Shown in pieces: positions 1 to 4,966 of a stretch of 8,035 nt of DNA. This DNA comes from Pseudomonadota bacterium (GTDB lineage Bacteria; Myxococcota_A; UBA796; SXON01). The notes under the pieces were generated by a model. It did no database searches. It saw only the letters and a program-made list of their open reading frames with translations, and was not told the origin of the DNA. The DNA is taken from positions 1 to 8,035 of the forward strand of contig SXOM01000017.1 in assembly GCA_005776735.1 (NCBI GenBank). Reading direction: 5' to 3'. Numbering within the stretch: the stretch's first letter is position 1; every line of letters begins with the position of its first letter. Position numbers and translations under genes: made by a program.

Positions 1-1189
1 CGCGCCCGGCCGCGAGCGGTTCGCCCGCCTCGGCGAGCCGGAGCGGTCCGACCCCGGAGATGCCGAGCGCCGCGAGCTGGCGGAGGGTGCCGAGGCCCCA
101 GTCCACGTGTCCACGACACGCCCCGTCGACCACGACGGGCGGCAGCGTCGGGGACACGCCCACCCGGCTCAGCTCGGGCACCACGGGGAGCGGGAGGGCC
201 TTCATCGGGGCGGCGTCCAACGCACCGAGCGCCACGAGGCCCTCGGCGAGCGCCGCGGTCATCCGGAGGCGGCCTGCCCGATTCAGGTGAAACGCGTCGT
301 CGAACTCCCGCGGGTCGGTGACCGCCGCACGCAGGTCCAGGTAGCCGCCCCCGTGGGCGCGGACGAGCTCGATGGCCGCGCGCTCGGCAGCGGGCTCGAA
401 GTGGTCGTGGTTGCGCAAGAGGGCGCCGAGCGGGACGCGTACCACCACCGCGCGGGCTCCGGCGAGCCGGACCAGGTCGAGGAGATGGGCGAGCATCGGG
501 GTGTCGACGGCGGCGGCCTCGCCGGCATCGACCGCCGCTTCGACCACGGGGAGCAGGCGGACGAGGCCCGTTCGCCCCTGGTCGCCGGAGAAGACCACGC
601 TCGCGGCCTCGGCCTGGGCCAGGCAGCCGGCACCCGGCGCACGCTCCGCGGTGAACAGGAGCCCCACCAGGCCACATCGCCACGGATCGATCGCGGCCTG
701 TTGCGCGTCGGCGCGCCCCGCGAGGAGGCGCTCGACCGCCGCCGGGTACCGCTGGCCCAGGACCTGCTTCGCGAGCACGTCGTCGGGCTCGGAGACGTGC
801 TGCAGGAGCGTGTCCACCCCGTGTCCGACCAGCGGCGAGTCGTCCAACGCCATCACCAGCGGGGCCACGATCAGCACCAGCTTGGGGCGGTAGCCCGACG
901 CGAAGACCCGGTACCGCATCATCGCGTACCAGTGGGCCGGCACCGAGCCGTCCATCGCCAGCGCGACGCCCGGCCCGAGCCCGAGCTTCCCGCCGAGCTG
1001 GCGAAGGTCCACGTCCGCGGCGGCGGACGACGGACCGACCGCGATCAACGCGGGGTCCGCCGCGGCGAGCGCTTCGTCCTGACGACGAACCAGCTCGCTC
1101 GGCGCCCGCGTTCCACCGTGTGAGGTCACGACGCACCACCCCGCGATGAGGCCGACCGGCAGCAGCAACGCGAAGATCCGCCAAGGCAT
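1..1189 (-). CDS. Membrane-anchored SGNH-like protein, 3' end beyond left edge (partial)
   Basis: An unbroken frame of 396 codons runs from an ATG at 1189 to the left edge with no stop, so the C-terminus is missing. Residues 4-22 form a hydrophobic segment after MPWR, read as an uncleaved N-terminal anchor. A Gly-x-Ser-Ser motif (G52-S55) follows a beta-strand-like LIAVG and resembles the SGNH nucleophile block. Near the C-terminus DDAFHLN (297-303) matches the Asp-x-x-His end of such enzymes, with D298 and H301 as candidate catalytic residues. The usual block III Gly-x-Asn is not apparent; the equivalent region reads APLVMALDD (110-117). This pattern recalls DltD-, AlgX- or DUF1574-like proteins that act with membrane O-acyltransferases in envelope polysaccharide modification, but no partner is in view. 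Residues after about 325 are an unrecognised extension. There is no clear ribosome binding site. Coding status is fairly sure; function is inferred. Confidence 0.75.
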   Translation of the reverse strand, partial: MPWRIFALLLPVGLIAGWCVVTSHGGTRAPSELVRRQDEALAAADPALIAVGPSSAAADVDLRQLGGKLGLGPGVALAMDGSVPAHWYAMMRYRVFASGYRPKLVLIVAPLVMALDDSPLVGHGVDTLLQHVSEPDDVLAKQVLGQRYPAAVERLLAGRADAQQAAIDPWRCGLVGLLFTAERAPGAGCLAQAEAASVVFSGDQGRTGLVRLLPVVEAAVDAGEAAAVDTPMLAHLLDLVRLAGARAVVVRVPLGALLRNHDHFEPAAERAAIELVRAHGGGYLDLRAAVTDPREFDDAFHLNRAGRLRMTAALAEGLVALGALDAAPMKALPLPVVPELSRVGVSPTLPPVVVDGACRGHVDWGLGTLRQLAALGISGVGPLRLAEAGEPLAAGR

Positions 1190-1291
1190 GACGCGCAGAT
1201 ATCCGTGCCGACGGGGTCCGGCATGGGCGGCCGCCGCGCCTCACGACGGCGGCTGAACCGCGGGATACGCAACGCACGTCGCGGGGAAAGG
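1190..1291. promoter_or_regulatory. Divergent intergenic region, presumed promoters
   Basis: These 102 bases separate the divergent starts of the SGNH-like gene (minus) and the MopE-motif gene (plus), so promoters for both presumably lie here. On the plus side a purine-rich GGGGAAAGG (1283-1291) directly precedes the ATG and can serve as ribosome binding site. On the minus side a GATATC-containing stretch lies about 10 bases before the ATG, but no convincing -35/-10 pair could be assigned. The role rests on geometry alone. Confidence 0.4.
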
Positions 1292-1564
1292 ATGCGCGTT
1301 GCACCACTCTTGATGCTTGGGACCGCGTGTGCGGAACCGCGGGAGGTGGTCCTCCCCCCGCCCACGGCCGAAACGGGGCCGGTGTGGGAACCGTCCGCAG
1401 ACCTCGACGGCGACGGCTTCAAACCCTCCGAGGGCGACTGCGACGACGGCGATTCCGACGTGAACCCGGGCGCGGCCGAGGTGTGCGACGACGTCGACAA
1501 CGACTGCGACGTCGAGGTCGACGAGGGCTGCGACGACACCGCCGAAACCGGGGACGGCGCATGA
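1292..1564 (+). CDS. Small MopE-motif (Asp/Cys-rich metal-binding) putative lipoprotein
   Basis: This is a 90-residue protein. The ATG at 1292 was chosen over one at 1205 because it follows a GGGGA-type ribosome binding site and starts directly with an export signal, MRVAPLLMLGTAC. C13 is a possible lipid-anchored cysteine, although the lipobox (Gly at -3) is weak. After a Pro/Thr linker, residues 37-80 contain one motif of the Pfam MopE type: DLDGDG, then GDCDDGDSDVNPGA, then EVCD.VDNDCD..VDEGC. The four cysteines (50, 65, 72, 80) and many aspartates are the hallmark. In Methylococcus MopE the family is linked to copper; in myxobacteria such motifs are widespread on surface proteins and may bind calcium. 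The tail DDTAETGDGA is low complexity. The stop overlaps the next start as ATGA, so the two genes are probably translationally coupled. The motif call is secure; the metal and role are unknown. Confidence 0.8.
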   Translation: MRVAPLLMLGTACAEPREVVLPPPTAETGPVWEPSADLDGDGFKPSEGDCDDGDSDVNPGAAEVCDDVDNDCDVEVDEGCDDTAETGDGA

Positions 1565-2886
1565 CCGATCTACGCCCGCTGCGCTTGCTGTTGCTCGCCG
1601 CCGTCGGCTGCCCCGCCGGCACCACGCTGGATTGCGCGACGCCCGAGACCTTGGTGTACGCCAACGGCGAGCCGACGGGGTTCGTCCGGTGTGCCGATGG
1701 CGCCATCAACCGGACCGAAGCCCTGCCGGTGCCGCCGCCGGCCGAGCTCCCCCGTTGCAACGGCGACGAGATGCACCGGGATTGTGATCGTGACGAAGAC
1801 TGCGCGGACGGGCCCAACGGCCTCTGTGCACACTTCGACCAGGAAGCCGCCACCGTGTGCGGCTGCACCTACCACTGCACCGACGATGCGGACTGCGCGC
1901 GCGGTGAAGCGTGCATCGCCGGCGAAGTGTCCGGGGCGGGGGGCAATGCCGCGTGCTGGCCGGCGTCCTGCGACGCGGCGGCGGACTGCCCGTCGGCCGA
2001 GTGCGGGTTGAGCCTCACCTTCACTGGATGCGGCTACAGCGGCGGGCTCGATTGCCGCGACGCCCTGCCGGACACCTGCCGCGTCGACGACGACTGCGTC
2101 GGCCCCGGCGGGCACGCGGAGTGCGGGCGCGAGGGGGCCGCATTCGCGTGTATCCGCCATGACTGCTCCCCCGGCCGCCCGCTGCTCATCGCCGCACGGG
2201 CGCGCGTGGCCGCCGCCGTCGCCCGCGCCGACTGGTCCGAACCGCCGTCGCCCGCCGCCACCGTCGAAGCCGAGCTGGCTGCGCACTGGCGTTCGATCGC
2301 GGCGCTCGAACACGCGAGCATCGCGAGTTTTGCGCGCTTCACCCTTCAGCTCCTCGCGCTCGGCGCCCCGGCGGAGTTGGTGCTCGGGGCCCAGGAGGCC
2401 GCCGCCGACGAAGTACGCCACGCGCAGTTCGCGTACGGCCTCGCGTCGGCCTACGGGGGCGCGGCCGTGGGGCCGGGTCCACTCGTCCTGCACGACGCCA
2501 TGCCGCCCCTCGACGCCGCCGGCGTGCTCGCGGCGCTCATCGACGAGGCGTGCGTCGGCGAGACACTCGGCGCCGCCGAAGCTTTCGCGGCCGCGGAGGG
2601 CTGCGCCGACGCCGCCATCCGCGCCGGCCTCCTCAACCTGGCCGAGGACGAAGCACGGCATGCTGCACTCGCCTGGCGAACCCTCACCTGGCTCCTCGCC
2701 GTCCACCCCGAGCTCCGCGACTTCGCACGCGCCCGCCTCGCCGCGATGTTGAAGCGCCCGGAGCCCCCCGCGAGCTTCGCGCCCGACCACGCCCAACACG
2801 GGGTCCCCTCACACGCCGCGCGCGCCGCCGTCCACCGGCACGCGCTCTCCACGGTCGTGTCGCCGGTCCTCCACGCGCTGTTCTAG
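1561..2886 (+). CDS. Cys-rich / ferritin-like (diiron) fusion lipoprotein
   Basis: This is a 441-residue protein starting at the ATG inside the ATGA overlap with the upstream gene. The signal MTDLRPLRLLLLAAVGC ends in lipobox AVGC, with C17 as predicted lipid anchor. Residues 25-202 hold 22 cysteines, including four CxxxxDC units starting at C75, C106, C137 and C173, similar to the Dickkopf-like Cys-rich repeats of myxobacterial surface proteins. From about 235 the protein becomes a helical ferritin-like domain. Candidate metal ligands are E250 (in EHAS), E284 and H287 (DEVRH), E334 (or E329), and E364 and H367 (DEARH), giving the E...ExxH...E...ExxH order of a diiron four-helix bundle. Ferritin-like domains of this sort are recurrent in myxobacterial lipoproteins, with no known reaction. 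Export plus a diiron-type site suggests periplasmic or surface redox or metal handling, perhaps with the coupled MopE-motif protein. Domain calls are strong; function is inferred. Confidence 0.85.
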   Translation: MTDLRPLRLLLLAAVGCPAGTTLDCATPETLVYANGEPTGFVRCADGAINRTEALPVPPPAELPRCNGDEMHRDCDRDEDCADGPNGLCAHFDQEAATVCGCTYHCTDDADCARGEACIAGEVSGAGGNAACWPASCDAAADCPSAECGLSLTFTGCGYSGGLDCRDALPDTCRVDDDCVGPGGHAECGREGAAFACIRHDCSPGRPLLIAARARVAAAVARADWSEPPSPAATVEAELAAHWRSIAALEHASIASFARFTLQLLALGAPAELVLGAQEAAADEVRHAQFAYGLASAYGGAAVGPGPLVLHDAMPPLDAAGVLAALIDEACVGETLGAAEAFAAAEGCADAAIRAGLLNLAEDEARHAALAWRTLTWLLAVHPELRDFARARLAAMLKRPEPPASFAPDHAQHGVPSHAARAAVHRHALSTVVSPVLHALF

Positions 2887-2888
2887 CC

Positions 2889-2902
2889 GGCGGGCGCCCG
2901 CC
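2889..2902. terminator. 14-bp perfect GC palindrome between convergent genes
   Basis: The 18-base gap between the plus-strand ferritin-like gene (stop at 2884-2886) and the minus-strand lipoprotein gene (stop at 2905-2907) contains a perfect palindrome, GGCGGGCGCCCGCC. It can fold as a 5-bp GC stem with a 4-base loop in either transcript. Its position suggests a shared bidirectional terminator. There is no T-run on either side, so it is not a canonical intrinsic terminator, and in DNA this GC-rich it could be chance. Confidence 0.4.
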
Positions 2903-2904
2903 CG

Positions 2905-3654
2905 TCAGTACGAAGCGAGCCGCTCGTACTGGCTCCGGACCAGGCCCACCGAACGCTCCAGCCACAGGTCGCCGGTGAGGTCCTCGCCGTTGCCCTCCCC
3001 GTCGACGAAGAGGACCGCGAACTCCCCGGCCGGCACCGTCACGGTGGTCTCCTCCACCGCGACCCAATCGTACCGGTCGTCCACGCGCATACGCTCGCCG
3101 TTGTACGTCTCGGTTCCCTTGTACACCGTCGACCATTCGCTGCCGACGGCGAGGTCGGCGGGGATCAAGAGCGCGGGCGGGTCGTAACGAAGCTCGTAGG
3201 TCTGCGGGATCGCCTCGCCGTCGTACGTGCTCTCGCCGGACGACTCCATCGAGACGAGGGAGACCCCGACGCCGTCGCACTGGTACGTCCACAGGCGGCT
3301 GTGCGACTCGGTGTCCCCGCCCCGCCAGGTCGAGAGTTCGTGTTCGCGAACCCGCACTTCGGCCCCGTCCACCGCCTCCAGTTGGCGGGTGATCGTCCCG
3401 CTCAGACCGAAGTCGGTCTTGTAGTCGTAGGTGAAGGCCGCGTCGGTCGGGTGGTACCCGAAGTAGTCCGGACAGGGGTGCTCGGTCGGGGCGCCGGTGT
3501 CGCCCTCTTCGCCGGTGTCGCCGTCCTCGCCGGTGTCGCCGTCCTCGCCGGTGTCGCCCTCCTCGCCGGCGTCGGTGGGCGTCGCGTCGCATCCGAGGCT
3601 GAACGACGCGATGAACAGAGGGAGAAGGCTGCGAAGTAGGACGTTGGATTGCAT
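2905..3654 (-). CDS. Lipoprotein of unknown function with acidic repeat linker
   Basis: This is a 249-residue protein. The ATG at 3654 was chosen because it begins an export signal (MQSNVLLRSLLPLFIASFSLGC) ending in a lipobox-like SLGC, with C22 as predicted lipid anchor, and has a weak AGGT about 5 bases upstream. The frame stays open far upstream, but only because the opposite strand codes there. Residues 30-53 are four copies of the hexapeptide GE[E/D]GDT, an acidic flexible linker. The rest, from about residue 58, is beta-rich in appearance. It contains DAAFTYDYKT, GSEWSTVYKGTETY, TVTVPAGEF and WLERSVGLVRS. The last two resemble the VPAGxF...GxVGLV pattern common in secreted proteins of unknown function. 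No catalytic motif is seen. It is convergent with the ferritin-like gene and divergent from the SGNH hydrolase gene. Coding is well supported; function is unknown. Confidence 0.8.
   Translation of the reverse strand: MQSNVLLRSLLPLFIASFSLGCDATPTDAGEEGDTGEDGDTGEDGDTGEEGDTGAPTEHPCPDYFGYHPTDAAFTYDYKTDFGLSGTITRQLEAVDGAEVRVREHELSTWRGGDTESHSRLWTYQCDGVGVSLVSMESSGESTYDGEAIPQTYELRYDPPALLIPADLAVGSEWSTVYKGTETYNGERMRVDDRYDWVAVEETTVTVPAGEFAVLFVDGEGNGEDLTGDLWLERSVGLVRSQYERLASY
3493..3567 (-). repeat. 18-bp tandem repeat, four units, in lipoprotein linker
   Basis: Four 18-bp units follow one another without gaps and differ only at a few positions (CCCTCTTC, CCGTCCTC or CCCTCCTC in the variable part). A partial fifth unit, GCCGGCGTC, follows. 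In the minus-strand lipoprotein they encode GE[E/D]GDT x4 directly after the lipidated cysteine. Because the unit is a multiple of three, copy-number change would lengthen or shorten the linker without breaking the frame. Confidence 0.9.
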
Positions 3655-3834
3655 GAGACCTGTTACCGCGACCGGTTCGGGGGGGCCACGGACTCGGTTC
3701 AGACTCGCGCCCGGAACGTCGCCCTGCGCTGCTGGAGCCGGCGGCCGCCAGGCCGCGGACCGCGCGCCGGACCCGATCGAGCTCGGGACGGTCGCGGCGC
3801 GGGCCCACCGGTCGGGGTAGAGCCGGACCACGCC
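3655..3834. promoter_or_regulatory. Divergent intergenic region between lipoprotein and SGNH genes
   Basis: These 180 bases lie between the divergent starts at 3654 (minus) and 3835 (plus), so promoters for both genes are expected here. Visible structure includes a 6-bp stem with a 4-base loop, GCGGCC-GCCA-GGCCGC (3741-3756), and the left arm of a 28-bp inverted repeat (3774-3801) whose partner lies in the 3' end of the SGNH gene. Frames remain open across it on both strands, but no protein motif supports coding. No clear -35/-10 pair could be assigned. Confidence 0.4.
3774..3801. repeat. Left arm of 28-bp inverted repeat (26 of 28 match)
   Basis: The reverse complement of this stretch matches 4786-4813. 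Positions 3777-3796 pair perfectly with 4791-4810 (20 bases, core GAGCTCGGGACGGTCGC). After one mismatch on each side (3776/4811 and 3797/4790) the match continues for 2 bases outward and 4 inward. The left arm lies 33 bases upstream of the SGNH hydrolase start codon. The arms enclose about 1.04 kb. Confidence 0.85.
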
Positions 3835-4845
3835 ATGGACCAAACGGTGCAGGAGAGGCCCGGCCTCCGGGGGTCGGGCCGCATCGCCCGCGTCGCCTTC
3901 GGCCTCGCCGTGGGGCTCCTGGGCGCCGAGGGCGGGGCCCGCCTGGCCGAAGGGTGGCTGGGAATCGGCGAGTTCGCCCGCCACCTCGACGCCGAGACCG
4001 CGGGGTGCGCGACCGCGTCGCCCACCCGGATCTACGAGGTGGTCGGGCGCTGCGGACGCGACGAACACGGCTTCCTCCTCGACCAGGGCCGCCCGCTCGG
4101 CAACCCCTCGGCGCGTCGACTGATGATCCTCGGCGACTCCATCGGCGAACAACGCTGGACCTTGGACCTCGGCGACGCCCTCCAACGCAAGGGCCGCGGC
4201 CAGGTCGAGGTGTGGAACGCGGCGCTCGGCGGGTACGGAACCTGCCAGGCCGCGGCCGCCGCACGGGAGCTCGCCCCGATCGCACGGCCCCACGTGGTCG
4301 TGGTGCAGACGTGCCCCAACGACGTCTTCGGGAGCCCCGTGGTGCTGACGGGCCCGGAGGGCGACGCCAGCGTGATCTTCGGCGGAGGCCGACGCCGCTT
4401 TCCCCGCGCCCTCCTGCACAGCGCCCTGTTCCGTACCGGCGTGATGCAGCTCGCCGGCCGCGGCCAACCCGACGCCACCGTCGCCGAAGCCCGCGCCTGC
4501 GCGCAAGGCCTGCTCGCCGCGCTCGGCACGACGCCGGTGGTGGTCGTCCACTTCCCCGCCCTGGTCGACGATCCGGCCGACCCGCTCCTGCGCGAAGAAG
4601 CCGACGTGCTCGCCGCGTGGTCCGACGCCCCGGGCATCCGCCTGCGGGAGCGCCTCACCCCCCGCCGGCACCTGGCCGCGCTGCGCGAGACGACCGCCGA
4701 CCCCATCCACCCGAGCGAAGCCGTGCAGCACGAGCTCGCTTCGCTCCTCGTGGACGACGTCGCCGCGGCGCTGTTCTCGGGGGGGCGCGGCGCGACCGTC
4801 CCGAGCTCGACCGAGGCCGCCCCGCGCCCCGACGCCGGCCCGTGA
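3835..4845 (+). CDS. Membrane-anchored GDSL/SGNH-family hydrolase
   Basis: This is a 336-residue protein. The ATG at 3835 was chosen because an N-terminal hydrophobic segment (about 17-33) follows it; an ATG at 3649 would overlap the divergent lipoprotein start and add a basic, motif-free extension. The ribosome binding site is weak. SGNH blocks appear in order: block I ILGDSIGE (nucleophile S102), block II ALGGYG (G132/G133), block III QTCPND (N162), and block V ADPIHPSE (D289, H292). A DEHGF motif (77-81) lies upstream, as is usual in anchored SGNH proteins of envelope and exopolysaccharide loci. It should be a hydrolase or acyl-transfer enzyme acting outside the inner membrane on an ester-linked acyl or acetyl group; the substrate is unknown. 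The tail after residue 315 is non-conserved in appearance, and residues 317-327 are encoded by the right arm of the inverted repeat. The hydrolase family is secure, the role is not. Confidence 0.85.
   Translation: MDQTVQERPGLRGSGRIARVAFGLAVGLLGAEGGARLAEGWLGIGEFARHLDAETAGCATASPTRIYEVVGRCGRDEHGFLLDQGRPLGNPSARRLMILGDSIGEQRWTLDLGDALQRKGRGQVEVWNAALGGYGTCQAAAAARELAPIARPHVVVVQTCPNDVFGSPVVLTGPEGDASVIFGGGRRRFPRALLHSALFRTGVMQLAGRGQPDATVAEARACAQGLLAALGTTPVVVVHFPALVDDPADPLLREEADVLAAWSDAPGIRLRERLTPRRHLAALRETTADPIHPSEAVQHELASLLVDDVAAALFSGGRGATVPSSTEAAPRPDAGP
4786..4813. repeat. Right arm of 28-bp inverted repeat, inside the SGNH coding region
   Basis: This is the reverse-complement partner of 3774-3801 (26 of 28 positions, with a perfect 20-base core at 4791-4810). 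It lies in the last 60 bases of the SGNH hydrolase gene and encodes part of its Ser/Thr/Pro/Ala tail (around GATVPSST). That tail lies outside the recognisable SGNH blocks, so the sequence may be free to serve a DNA- or RNA-level role. Confidence 0.85.
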
Positions 4846-4866
4846 GCCGTCACGGAAAATCCGCGA

Positions 4867-4912
4867 GCCCCGCACGGGGCGACTGAAGAGAGGCCCGTCC
4901 CGGGCGGTTTTT
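4867..4912 (+). terminator. Two hairpins followed by a T-run (terminator or attenuator)
   Basis: Hairpin one is GCCCC-GCAC-GGGGC (4867-4880). Hairpin two is GCCCG-TCC-CGGGC (4893-4905), followed by GG and TTTTT (4908-4912). Hairpin two plus the T-run has the form of an intrinsic terminator on the plus strand. It lies 48 bases after the SGNH stop and 55 bases before the sulfate-binding protein start. It may end the SGNH transcript, or act as an attenuator in the leader of the sulfate operon. Confidence 0.6.
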
Positions 4913-4966
4913 GGGCGTTCGGTCGAGCGGCACGGGGCTTGCCATGTCCGGTGCGAGGTCGCCCCG
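4913..4966 (+). promoter_or_regulatory. Leader segment upstream of the sulfate importer operon
   Basis: This is the only non-coding stretch between the putative terminator and the operon's first start codon, so the operon promoter should lie here unless it is upstream of the hairpins. GAGG (4955-4958) is spaced 8 bases from the ATG at 4967 and is a plausible ribosome binding site. No confident -35/-10 pair or regulator site could be identified. Confidence 0.35.

Noticed and set aside
107..1123. Plus-strand open frame of 338 codons
   Set aside because: It is antisense to the SGNH-like gene, Arg/Gly/His-rich with no motif or signal; the minus-strand frame contains recognisable SGNH-type motifs and a membrane anchor.
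3493..3567. CRISPR-like repeats
   Set aside because: The units are directly adjacent with no spacers and encode an in-frame protein linker.
3649..3834. N-terminal extension of the SGNH hydrolase from an ATG at 3649
   Set aside because: It adds 62 Arg/Pro-rich residues before the membrane anchor and overlaps the divergent lipoprotein start; the ATG at 3835 gives a normal anchored protein.
2684..4285. Minus-strand open frame of 533 codons
   Set aside because: It is a shadow produced by GC-rich codon bias, with Arg/Pro/Gly-rich composition, covering parts of three genes that have domain support in other frames.
3774..4813. Insertion sequence or MITE bounded by the inverted repeat
   Set aside because: There is no transposase, the enclosed gene is an ordinary hydrolase whose stop lies outside the repeat, and no flanking target duplication was seen; kept only as an open finding.
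3655..4875. Upstream part of the minus-strand frame that would extend the lipoprotein by about 400 residues
   Set aside because: The extension is antisense to the SGNH hydrolase gene; the ATG at 3654 starts a proper lipoprotein signal.
4848..4890. Cobalamin-like riboswitch fragments (AATCCGCGA...GACTG)
   Set aside because: Only a few short scattered matches and the rest of the conserved core is missing; chance similarity is more likely.
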